Assembly (NCBI GenBank): GCA_030147905.1
Contig: JASBUM010000057.1
Coordinates: forward strand, 1-6,607
Direction: 5' to 3'
Length of the DNA stretch: 6,607 bases
From: Acidimangrovimonas sp.
GTDB taxonomy: Bacteria > Pseudomonadota > Alphaproteobacteria > Rhodobacterales > Rhodobacteraceae
Of this stretch, positions 1 to 5,202 are shown piece after piece. A program made the translations under genes and the position numbers. The first letter of the stretch is position 1, and every line of letters starts with the position of its first letter. Below the pieces are notes generated by a model. It saw only the letters and a program-made list of their open reading frames with translations. It was not told the origin of the DNA and made no database searches.

Positions 1-174
1 CAGCCTTACCGCGATCTCCAGCGGCGGAATCGAGAAGGCGCAGCCGGCAAAGACCAGAACCGCGCTGAGAAACAGGGCATTCGGCACGCACATGTGCCGC
101 AGATCGCAATAGACGATCGCCAGCAGCACCGGCGCCAGCGCGATCAGCGGCATCACCATCTCGATCGTCGGCAT
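1..174 (-). CDS. cpaA: Type IV prepilin peptidase (CpaA/TadV, A24 family), N-terminal part only
   Basis: This is the first 58 codons of an inner-membrane aspartyl protease of the A24 (prepilin peptidase) family. In Tad/Flp systems these enzymes cleave the leader of Flp pilin and of the TadE/TadF pseudopilins. The visible part starts with a hydrophobic helix (about residues 6-22) followed by C-D24-L-R-x-x-x-V-P-N32, the family signature around the first catalytic aspartate. A second hydrophobic stretch begins at about residue 33. The ATG at 174 follows a strong GGGAGGA ribosome binding site with about 7 bases of spacing; a GTG directly before the ATG is in frame but less likely. The rest, including the second catalytic Asp, lies beyond the left edge. 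The gene follows luxR and the tadE-tadG pair in the same direction, which fits a tad cluster. Family assignment is firm for so short a piece; choosing cpaA/tadV over a PilD-like enzyme rests on the lack of an N-terminal methylase domain and on the neighbours. Confidence 0.8.
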   Translation of the reverse strand, partial: MPTIEMVMPLIALAPVLLAIVYCDLRHMCVPNALFLSAVLVFAGCAFSIPPLEIAVRL

Positions 175-410
175 CACTCTTCCTCCCTTGCACTCGCCTT
201 CCACTGACTGAGGGCTGCCCCGGGGCTCGCCGAGCCGGCCCGCCCCGATCCGGCCCCGCCCTGATCCGGCCCGTCCTCCCCGCCGCCGTGGCGGCCCATT
301 GCGCGCTCTCCGCCGCACTCCGCCGCGCCACCGGGCACCTGCCGCTGTCGCGGCCCGACGTTCCGGCGCCGCGTCTGCCCAGGCGGCGCGATCCACGCGC
401 GCGGCCGTAC
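175..410. promoter_or_regulatory. GC-rich intergenic region between luxR and the prepilin peptidase gene
   Basis: No credible gene is seen in these 236 bp. The end next to the peptidase start holds its ribosome binding site (minus strand, about 182-187). The middle holds two tandem copies of a 16-bp unit (241-272), and 225-237 is a small GGCTC-GCC-GAGCC dyad that could fold in RNA. I cannot find a convincing -35/-10 pair on the minus strand, so I cannot say whether the peptidase has its own promoter or is read through from luxR. Confidence 0.4.
241..272. repeat. Two tandem copies of a 16-bp GC-rich unit
   Basis: On the plus strand the unit CGCCCCGATCCGGCCC (241-256) is followed directly by CGCCCTGATCCGGCCC (257-272), which differs at one position. 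A degenerate third copy may precede it at 225-240 (ending in GAGCCGGCC). The repeat lies about 70-100 bp upstream of the prepilin peptidase start. It may be a pair of regulator half-sites or simply slippage in GC-rich DNA. Confidence 0.6.
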
Positions 411-1283
411 CTACCCCGGCTGCCTGCGCCCCCGCGAGACGGGATCGACATGGGCGCGCAGCCTTTGCACCAGCTCTCCCATGCCGGCGGTTCGGGTCTT
501 GCGGTAGATGTTGCGCAGATGGCCGCGCACGGTGGTCTCCGACAGGGCCAGCTCGGCGCTGACCTCGCGGACCGAAAGCCGCTCGCGCAGCGCAAGACAA
601 ACCCGGAATTCGGCTCGGCTGAGCCCGGCGCGGTTGTGCATGTCGAGCAAGCCGCCCTCGACTTCCGCAGCCGGCGCCTGCCGCCGTCCGGTCGCGGATC
701 CGACGTCCGGCGCGGCGACCGGTGCGGCCGCCGGCGGCCGCGGCGACGCGCCCGCGGCCACGTCGATCTTCCCGCTTGCCCAGTTCCGCGCGATCCGCGG
801 GGCCAGCCTTGCAAGAATGACCGCAGCCTCGGGCCCGATCGGGCGCTGCCAGCACAGGACGATGTAGTCGCAGCCCGCGCCCGCGCAGCCCAGCACGATC
901 GCGGCCGCCCGCGGCCCGCTGCGCTCCGGCGCATCGCCCGCATCCGCGTCGCCTCGCGCCCCATGCACCCCCGGCGCATGGCCTCCCGATGCCCCGGCGA
1001 TCAACAGAAGGCCCCCGTCGCGCGCCCGCTCCAGCATGGACGGGACAAGCCCCAGATCGTGCCAGCGGCCCGCGGACGGCCGACCCCAGGCCGCATGGAC
1101 CCGCGTCCGCGCGCCGCTCCTGCCCGGCCGACGCATCAGGACCGCGCCCGCCGCCCCCAGCCGCACCGCCAGATCCCTAAGCCAGGCGCGGCGCACATGC
1201 TCGCCCATGCGCACCGCCAGCAGATGCCGCGCGGTCAGAGCCGCGGGGATCGTCAGGCCAATCAGCGCATGGTCGATCACCAT
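411..1283 (-). CDS. LuxR-family (GerE-type HTH) transcriptional regulator
   Basis: This is a predicted cytoplasmic DNA-binding regulator of 290 residues. The C-terminal 60 residues (about 219-277) form a clear LuxR/GerE helix-turn-helix: A-G-L-S-x-A-E at the start of the first helix, V-S-A-E-L-A-L-S-E-T-T-V-R-G-H-L as the turn and recognition helix, then N-I-Y-R-K-T and a closing helix. The N-terminal 165 residues match no family I recognise. They are not an obvious response-regulator receiver (no acidic pocket or phospho-Asp pattern), so a degenerate GAF/PAS-like sensor is possible. A Pro/Ala-rich linker (about 170-205) joins the two parts. The start at 1283 was chosen because GGAAGG lies 8 bases upstream; the longer in-frame ATG at 1325 has no such site. 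It lies between tadG and the peptidase gene in the same orientation, so control of the pilus genes is a reasonable but unproven inference. Confidence 0.85.
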   Translation of the reverse strand: MVIDHALIGLTIPAALTARHLLAVRMGEHVRRAWLRDLAVRLGAAGAVLMRRPGRSGARTRVHAAWGRPSAGRWHDLGLVPSMLERARDGGLLLIAGASGGHAPGVHGARGDADAGDAPERSGPRAAAIVLGCAGAGCDYIVLCWQRPIGPEAAVILARLAPRIARNWASGKIDVAAGASPRPPAAAPVAAPDVGSATGRRQAPAAEVEGGLLDMHNRAGLSRAEFRVCLALRERLSVREVSAELALSETTVRGHLRNIYRKTRTAGMGELVQRLRAHVDPVSRGRRQPG

Positions 1284-1351
1284 TTCGCAAACCTTCCGCT
1301 TGCCGCAGGCGCGGTTTCCCGGCATGCGGCGATGAATCGCCCGAAGGTGGC

Positions 1352-1373
1352 CTCAAAAAATTATTACTTTGAG
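1352..1373. promoter_or_regulatory. Inverted repeat CTCAAA-N10-TTTGAG upstream of luxR (possible operator)
   Basis: Perfect 6-bp arms CTCAAA (1352-1357) and TTTGAG (1368-1373) flank an AT-only-but-one 10-bp centre. The 22-bp total length is in the range bound by dimeric LuxR/NarL-type HTH proteins. It lies 69 bp upstream of the luxR start, within the AT-rich patch. Autoregulation by the adjacent LuxR protein is the simplest reading but is inferred. Confidence 0.4.
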
Positions 1374-1396
1374 ATACAGGTTCTCCCGCACCCCCG

Positions 1397-1410
1397 ATTC
1401 TGTCAAGAAT
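1397..1410. promoter_or_regulatory. Short dyad ATTCT-N4-AGAAT overlapping a TTGACA hexamer
   Basis: The 5-bp arms at 1397-1401 and 1406-1410 are perfect. The centre and inner arms contain TTGACA when read on the minus strand, so a protein bound here could affect luxR transcription if that hexamer is a real -35 box. The arms are short enough to arise by chance. Confidence 0.25.
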
Positions 1411-1423
1411 TCCCGAATATACT

Positions 1424-1467
1424 GGGGAAAATCGGATTTCGGGGTGCTGCGGGACAAGAGCGGCACC
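1424..1467 (-). terminator. Possible weak terminator after tadG
   Basis: On the minus strand, 8-bp arms GGTGCCGC and GCAGCACC (plus-strand 1443-1467) pair with one C-A mismatch around a 9-base loop. They are followed about 12 bases later by a run of four T within CCGATTTTCCCC. It lies roughly 70 bp after the tadG stop. The T-run is short and displaced, so this is at best a weak intrinsic terminator, and transcription may continue into luxR. Confidence 0.25.
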
Positions 1468-1538
1468 GCGCCCCGCCCGGCCCCCACGCGACACGATGCC
1501 GCGGGCCTGCGGGATCGGCCCGAATCCGCCGCCGGTTC

Positions 1539-2918
1539 CTATTGAACCATCTTGAAATAGCTCGCCTGGTAGTTCTGCTCCATGCCCTGGCCGCAGAAGG
1601 CCATCGTCATGTTGCTTGTCCCCGAGATCGTGTCGCCCGACACGAGAGAGGCCCCCTGCACGCCATTGGCGTTGGCGGCGAAGCTGATGTCGCCCTTGGC
1701 CACCATCTGGCTGCCGTAGATCGACAGCTTGGCGGGAAAGTCCATGCCGCCGTCGGTCAGGATCTGCACGCCGCCCCCGGGCGCACAATTGTCGTTGCGG
1801 CCGAGCTGGACATTGGCGGCACCCGTGATCGCGCGCGGATCGCTGTTGGACGAGGCGATCACCACATCCTCGAGCGTCACGTTCGCGCCGAACTGAAGCT
1901 TGCAATCGGTGATCAGCACCACCTGCTTGAGCGTGGTCCCCGAGGCGATCTTGAGGGACGAATTGCCATTGCAGCTTGCGGTATAGGCCACGCCGGGCGC
2001 CATGCTGCCATCCTGGATCAGGGATTTCGGATAGACCTTGGGCGCGCTGGTATGGACGTAGGAAGGCATATAGCTCGCATCGCCCTGGGCCAGCCCGTTG
2101 ATGATCGGATCGACCTGGTTGAGCAGCCGGATGTCCCACGAATCGTAGCGCAGCGCCTGGGTCAGCCCGTCGTTCTTCTCACTGCCCGAGGCCGGCATCT
2201 CCAGATCCTCCTGCCCCGGCATCGACACGCTCGTGCCCGGCTCGAATGTGTTGTTGTTGTTGAGCGAGACCTTGCCGTTGGAATGGATGCAGAAGCCGTT
2301 CTTGAAATCGTTGTTGGAACGGATGTCCACGTTGTTCTCGGCCACGAAACCTTCGAGCATGCAGGAACGCTGATAGGTCGCGAAGACCGCCGAGGTGGAG
2401 ATGTCCCAGTAGTTGAAGCCCACCAGCTTCAGCAGATAGGTCGCGACCGCGTTGCCGTTCTTGCCGTCCTCGTGCAGCGTCACCTTCACCGCCGAACGCG
2501 AGGCGGCATCGGGGGTAAACTTGCGCGCGCTCGCGTCCCATGTGCCGAAGACGATGTCCGAGTCGCCGACGATCGGGCCGAACCGGCTCTTGGGCATGTT
2601 CTGGTAGGCCAGCGCGATCGCCTGCGCGCGGGCGTTCTGCGCGGTGTCCGTCTGGCGCGTCAGCAGGGCAGCATGGGCCGCCACGTCGGTATTGACCTGA
2701 AGGCGCGTGCGCGCCTCGATCGCGCTGGAGAAATCGACCGCATAGCCGCCCAGGATCAGCAGCGTGATGACGGTGAACAGGCCAAAGGCGGTCATCACCC
2801 CGCTTTCGTCGCGCAGTGCACTGCGCAGCCCCGCCGCCCGGCGATGGCCCCGGCGGGCGCCCGCCGCGGCGAATCCGGGCGTGACCGGCGTCGGGCGGGA
2901 CTTCGTCGCGGGCCGCAT
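1539..2918 (-). CDS. tadG: TadG-like Flp pilus-associated protein with a long Asn-rich extracytoplasmic domain
   Basis: This 459-residue protein is predicted to be anchored in the inner membrane and to act with the Tad pilus machinery. After a basic N-terminus (about 1-37) comes R-D-E-S-G40 and one hydrophobic helix (about 42-64) ending in G-Y-A-V-D-F, then E-A-R-T-R-L-Q and a D-V-A-A-H-A-A-L-L helix. This is the typical TadG N-terminal pattern. Unlike a pseudopilin it has Phe, not Glu, at +5 after the Gly, so leader cleavage is unlikely. From about 186 on the chain is rich in Asn, Gly and Ser, with six cysteines (186, 210, 316, 339, 378, 442) and alternating beta-type runs such as S-L-K-I-A-S-G-T-T-L-K. 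I see no von Willebrand A motif, which many TadG proteins have. The start is one base after the tadE stop (TGACATG), with GGAGGG within the end of tadE, so translational coupling is likely. The family call is good; the C-terminal fold is unknown. Confidence 0.8.
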   Translation of the reverse strand: MRPATKSRPTPVTPGFAAAGARRGHRRAAGLRSALRDESGVMTAFGLFTVITLLILGGYAVDFSSAIEARTRLQVNTDVAAHAALLTRQTDTAQNARAQAIALAYQNMPKSRFGPIVGDSDIVFGTWDASARKFTPDAASRSAVKVTLHEDGKNGNAVATYLLKLVGFNYWDISTSAVFATYQRSCMLEGFVAENNVDIRSNNDFKNGFCIHSNGKVSLNNNNTFEPGTSVSMPGQEDLEMPASGSEKNDGLTQALRYDSWDIRLLNQVDPIINGLAQGDASYMPSYVHTSAPKVYPKSLIQDGSMAPGVAYTASCNGNSSLKIASGTTLKQVVLITDCKLQFGANVTLEDVVIASSNSDPRAITGAANVQLGRNDNCAPGGGVQILTDGGMDFPAKLSIYGSQMVAKGDISFAANANGVQGASLVSGDTISGTSNMTMAFCGQGMEQNYQASYFKMVQ

Positions 2919-2919
2919 G

Positions 2920-3324
2920 TCAGCCCTCCGACATCTGTTCGGAGGCGATCGAGACCTTCATGTTGGTGAAGGCGCCGATGGTGCCCGACGCGGTCAGGTC
3001 CGAGACCGGAACCGTCACCACCGTGCGGATGATCTTGTTGTTCTCGGTGGTGGATATCTGCAGGTTCGACGACATCGCCGAAAGCTTGTCGTTGATGAAT
3101 TTCTCGGTCTGCGCGGCGGTCTGGAAATAGCCCGACGCATACATCCGGTTGGCGTCCTGGACGACACGCAGGATGCGGGCCTCGGATCCGAAGATGATCG
3201 AGGCATCGGCGACCAGCCACAGGACGAAGACGAAGATGGGCAACCACAGCATCGCCTCGAAGGTGACGCTGCCGTTCTCGTCCGTCAGCCGGGCGCGCAG
3301 TCTGCGCCGCAGATCAAGGGCCAT
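2920..3324 (-). CDS. tadE: TadE-like pseudopilin of the Tad/Flp pilus system
   Basis: This is a small (134-residue) single-pass membrane protein of the TadE family, minor pilin-like components needed for Flp pilus assembly. The key segment is E-N-G18 followed by S-V-T-F-E23, then a hydrophobic helix A-M-L-W-L-P-I-F-V-F-V-L-W-L (about 24-37). Gly at -1 and Glu at +5 before the helix form the class III prepilin site cut by a CpaA/TadV peptidase, and such an enzyme is encoded at 174-1. After the helix comes S-E-A-R-I-L-R-V-V-Q-D-A-N-R-M-Y, then a short beta-like C-terminal part. The ATG at 3324 gives the usual short basic N-terminus. The open frame extends upstream to 3597, but that stretch lies antisense to dmeR and has no pilin-like features, so it was left out. 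The ribosome binding site (GAAAGACG) is weak. It is the first gene of the minus-strand group, divergent from dmeR. Confidence 0.82.
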   Translation of the reverse strand: MALDLRRRLRARLTDENGSVTFEAMLWLPIFVFVLWLVADASIIFGSEARILRVVQDANRMYASGYFQTAAQTEKFINDKLSAMSSNLQISTTENNKIIRTVVTVPVSDLTASGTIGAFTNMKVSIASEQMSEG

Positions 3325-3496
3325 GACACGTCTTTCGCAATCGCACGGTTGTGCCCGTCTTTTCAACGGCAAGTGCGGCGAAATTAAGGCCCGCTGGCAA
3401 CGAACCGGGCCGCGAAGTCGCGCCCGCGGCGCGAAATTGGCCGGCGTTGCGCGCAGGTGACTTGCCTTATCCCCCCCGGGAGGATATCGGAGCAGC
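3325..3496. promoter_or_regulatory. Divergent promoter region between tadE and dmeR
   Basis: These 172 bp separate tadE (minus) from dmeR (plus) and must hold both start signals unless longer-range transcription occurs. The tadE side has TTGCCG/TTGAAA-like hexamers (minus strand, plus coordinates about 3354-3374) but no confident -10 box. A single TTAA (about 3385) is only a half of a CtrA-type TTAA-N7-TTAA site. The dmeR side has the C-tract dyad described separately, followed by the GGAG ribosome binding site at 3489-3492. Confidence 0.5.
3468..3486. promoter_or_regulatory. Probable DmeR operator: TATCC-N9-GGATA dyad with a C/G tract
   Basis: A perfect 5-bp inverted repeat, TATCC (3468-3472) and GGATA (3482-3486), flanks CCCCCGGGA, giving a run of seven C then three G. 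CsoR/RcnR-family repressors recognise a G/C tract bordered by AT-containing inverted repeats, and the repressor gene begins only 10 bp downstream. The position would block the dmeR promoter or early transcribed region. The match is by architecture, not to an exact published sequence. Confidence 0.6.
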
Positions 3497-3751
3497 ATGG
3501 AACATGCGTCGCATCCCGCCATCATACGCCGGCTCAAACGTGCCCGCGGCCATCTCGAATCGGTCATCGCGATGTTCGAGGCCGGCCGGCCCTGCACCGA
3601 ACTGGCCCAACAGCTTCACGCCGTCGAGGCCGCGATCAGCCAGGCCAAGCGCGAGATGATTCATGACCATATCGCGCATTGCCTGAGCGAAAGCGCCGAA
3701 GACGCGCCCGCCACGATCCGCGACCTGAAGTCCATCAGCAAATATCTCTGA
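3497..3751 (+). CDS. dmeR: DmeR, CsoR/RcnR-family metal-sensing repressor
   Basis: This is an 84-residue cytoplasmic repressor of the DUF156 (CsoR/RcnR/FrmR) family, expected to bind DNA as a tetramer and release it on metal binding. Signature features are H-P-A-I-I-R-R-L-K-R-A-R-G-H near the N-terminus, A-G-R-P-C33 with Q-Q-L-H-A-V-E-A-A, and H-D-H58-I-A-H-C62. By spacing, C33 aligns with RcnR Cys35 and H58 with RcnR His60, while C62 takes the place of RcnR His64. The resulting C-H-C set matches the copper-sensor CsoR pattern, yet H3 and H6 at the N-terminus recall RcnR. The gene is 7 bp ahead of a cation diffusion facilitator, as in known alphaproteobacterial dmeRF operons that respond to cobalt and nickel, and that context decides the name. 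Start: ATG at 3497 with GGAG 4 bases upstream. The metal specificity remains inferred. Confidence 0.85.
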   Translation: MEHASHPAIIRRLKRARGHLESVIAMFEAGRPCTELAQQLHAVEAAISQAKREMIHDHIAHCLSESAEDAPATIRDLKSISKYL

Positions 3752-3758
3752 GGCGATC

Positions 3759-4841
3759 ATGATCGAAACAATACGCGACTGGTTCGGCTTCGGGCACGGA
3801 CATCACCACGACCACGGGCACGGGCACGGGCATGACCACGGGCATGGGCATGGGCATGACCACGGGCACGGGCACACCCACGGCGTGATCGACGCCACCA
3901 TCGCCACCACCAGCCGAGGGATCTGGGCGATCAAATGGTCCTTCGTCATCCTGATGGTGACGGGCCTGATGCAGATCGCCGTGGTGTTGTTGTCGGGCAG
4001 CGTCGCGCTGCTGGCCGACACGATTCACAACTTTGCCGATGCGACCACGGCGCTGCCGCTGTGGATCGCCTTCCTTCTGGCGCGACGCCCGCCCAGCGCG
4101 CGCTTTCCCTACGGGCTGGGCCGGGTCGAGGACCTTGCCGGCATCATCATCGTCCTCATCATCCTGTCGAGTGCGCTGGTCGCGGGCTACGAGGCCATCG
4201 ACCGGCTGATCAACCCCCGTCCGGTTACCCATCTGGGCTGGCTGATCGGGGCAGGGTTGGTCGGGTTCATCGGCAACGAGGTGGTCGCCGTCTTCCGCAT
4301 CCGCGTGGGCCGCGAGATCAACAGCGCCGCGCTGATCGCCGACGGATACCACGCGCGCACAGACGGGCTGACCAGCCTGGCGGTGGTGCTGGGTGCGCTT
4401 GGCGTCTGGGCCGGTTTCCCGCTGGCCGATCCGATCGTCGGGCTTCTCATCACGGTGGCGATCTTCGGCATCGTCTGGCAATCCGCCGTATCGGTGCTGA
4501 CGCGGATGCTCGACGGGATCGAGCCGGGCCTGTCCGGGGAGATCGCGCATGCCGCGGGCCACGTCCCGGGCGTAATCGCGGTGACCAGCGCGCGGGCGCG
4601 CTGGCTGGGGCACAAGCTGCACGTCGACTGCGAAATCGACGTCGACCGCGTCCTGCCGATGGCCGAGGCCAACCGGATCGCCGCCGCCGTCGAGGATTCG
4701 CTGTTCGACCATCTGCCGGCGCTGGCCGCGGCAAGCGTGCGCTTTGCACGGCCCGAGGACGAGGCCGCCGAGGCCGCGGCCGAAGCACAGAGCGGCCGGG
4801 ACGGGGGCGCGGGCGGCGCTGACGCGCGCCCGGCGGGCTGA
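3759..4841 (+). CDS. dmeF: DmeF-like cation diffusion facilitator (divalent metal efflux)
   Basis: This is a 360-residue inner-membrane metal/proton antiporter of the CDF family, expected to export divalent cations (Co, Ni, possibly Zn) from the cytoplasm. After a short amphipathic start, residues 13-41 hold 16 histidines in D-H-G-H-G-H-type repeats. Six membrane segments follow (about 56-78, 80-107, 126-144, 159-179, 204-219, 222-242). The metal site is visible as H90-N-F-A-D94 in segment 2 and H198-A-R-T-D202 in segment 5, the HxxxD/HxxxD pattern. The cytoplasmic C-terminal domain runs from about 250 to 330 and includes H-K-L-H-V-D-C-E-I-D-V-D. The last 30 residues are an Ala/Glu/Gly-rich tail that is probably disordered. 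Translation starts at ATG 3759 with GAGG 5 bases upstream, directly overlapping the dmeR stop, so the two genes form one operon under DmeR. The CDF family is certain; the Co/Ni preference is from the DmeR partnership. Confidence 0.9.
   Translation: MIETIRDWFGFGHGHHHDHGHGHGHDHGHGHGHDHGHGHTHGVIDATIATTSRGIWAIKWSFVILMVTGLMQIAVVLLSGSVALLADTIHNFADATTALPLWIAFLLARRPPSARFPYGLGRVEDLAGIIIVLIILSSALVAGYEAIDRLINPRPVTHLGWLIGAGLVGFIGNEVVAVFRIRVGREINSAALIADGYHARTDGLTSLAVVLGALGVWAGFPLADPIVGLLITVAIFGIVWQSAVSVLTRMLDGIEPGLSGEIAHAAGHVPGVIAVTSARARWLGHKLHVDCEIDVDRVLPMAEANRIAAAVEDSLFDHLPALAAASVRFARPEDEAAEAAAEAQSGRDGGAGGADARPAG
3810..3881 (+). repeat. Three 24-bp tandem repeats encoding the His-rich segment of DmeF
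   Basis: Units at 3810-3833, 3834-3857 and 3858-3881 all begin GACCACGGGCA and encode D-H-G-H-G-H-G-H. The second differs from the first by C-to-T changes (CAC to CAT, both His), and the third diverges at its end to encode T-H. Inside each unit a 6-bp GGGCAC/GGGCAT sub-repeat recurs. The differences between units are silent or conservative, so the His-Gly pattern is maintained. Because the unit length is a multiple of three, gain or loss of copies would keep the frame. Confidence 0.95.
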
Positions 4842-4848
4842 GCCGAAC

Positions 4849-4869
4849 GGCCCCCGCCTGGCGGGAGCC
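4849..4869 (+). terminator. Strong GC hairpin after dmeF (possible terminator)
   Basis: GGCCCCCGCC and GGCGGGAGCC form a stem of about nine pairs with one C-A mismatch and a 3-base loop, starting 8 bp after the dmeF stop. No T-run follows, so if it ends transcription it does so with help (Rho) or acts as a 3' RNA-stabilising structure. Confidence 0.4.
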
Positions 4870-5175
4870 GGCGAAGAGCCGGGCCGGCGCACGATTGCGG
4901 AAGCGGTCGGGACTACGGCCCGGGCAGAACCGGCGCGGCCAGGCGGGGCAAGCCGGACAGCCCTCGCCCTGCGGGGCCGGCGGCAGCGAAGGACAGGTGC
5001 CGGCGAGGCCCGGCAAGCGTTCTCCTGCGCCGCTTCCCGCCGCCGCCCCTGTTCCATCCGCGCCTTTGCACCCGTCCACGCCTGTCACGGCGCGCGATCT
5101 ACGCCCGCGATCTCGATCCGCCGCCGTCCGCCTCCGTCTGCCTATGCGCCGCGCGCGGGCGTGCGGGGGCGGCCG

Positions 5176-5199
5176 CCTGCCGTTCCGGCGCCGGCAGCA
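5176..5199 (-). terminator. GC hairpin after the VOC gene (possible terminator)
   Basis: On the minus strand, CTGCCG and CGGCAG arms surround GCGCCGGAA, a few bases past the TAG at 5203-5205. The internal CCGGCGCCGG palindrome offers an alternative fold. No T-run follows, so this is only suggestive. Confidence 0.3.
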
Positions 5200-5202
5200 A
5201 GG

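Larger units (their letters stand above)
1284..1538. promoter_or_regulatory. Upstream region of luxR with an AT-rich patch, after the tadG stop
   Basis: This 255-bp gap is the only long non-coding stretch in the tad-side gene set. Around 1352-1440 the base composition shifts sharply towards AT compared with its surroundings, as expected for a promoter. On the minus strand a perfect TTGACA (plus-strand TGTCAA at 1401-1406) could be a -35 box for luxR, but I see no good -10 at 16-19 bp: the nearest TA-rich hexamer, TGTATC, is about 22 bp away. Two dyads are listed separately. The luxR transcript would have a leader of roughly 80-100 bases. Confidence 0.5.
4842..5202. other. GC-rich convergent intergenic region, no credible gene
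   Basis: These 361 bp lie between the stops of dmeF (plus) and the VOC gene (minus). Frames open on the plus strand (for example 4895-5206) have no ribosome binding site and give Arg/Pro/Ala-rich translations typical of unconstrained GC-rich DNA. Hairpin-forming sequences are present at both ends (listed as possible terminators). An 8-bp direct repeat CGCGATCT occurs at 5093-5100 and 5106-5113. From about 5010 to 5090 the plus strand is pyrimidine-rich. I see nothing else. Confidence 0.6.

Noticed and set aside
1284..1325. Longer start for the LuxR regulator at 1325
   Set aside because: No ribosome binding site precedes it, while GGAAGG lies 8 bases before the ATG at 1283.
288..2969. 893-codon plus-strand open frame across the tad region
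   Set aside because: It lies antisense to luxR and tadG, has no ribosome binding site, and its translation is Arg/Pro/His-rich without any domain. Such mirror frames are expected opposite GC3-biased genes.
3380..3390. CtrA binding site upstream of tadE
   Set aside because: Only one TTAA half is present; the second half at the required 7-bp spacing is missing.
3325..3597. N-terminal extension of TadE to 3597
   Set aside because: It would run antisense into dmeR, would bury the leader motif 100 residues inside the protein, and adds no recognisable sequence. The start at 3324 fits TadE architecture.
3810..3881. CRISPR-like repeat array
   Set aside because: The repeats are contiguous with no spacers and are in frame within dmeF, encoding a His-rich metal-binding segment.
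3735..5057. 440-codon minus-strand open frame opposite dmeF
   Set aside because: It is the antisense shadow of a clear CDF transporter; its Val-Pro-Met-Pro repeats are just the complement of the His-Gly repeats.
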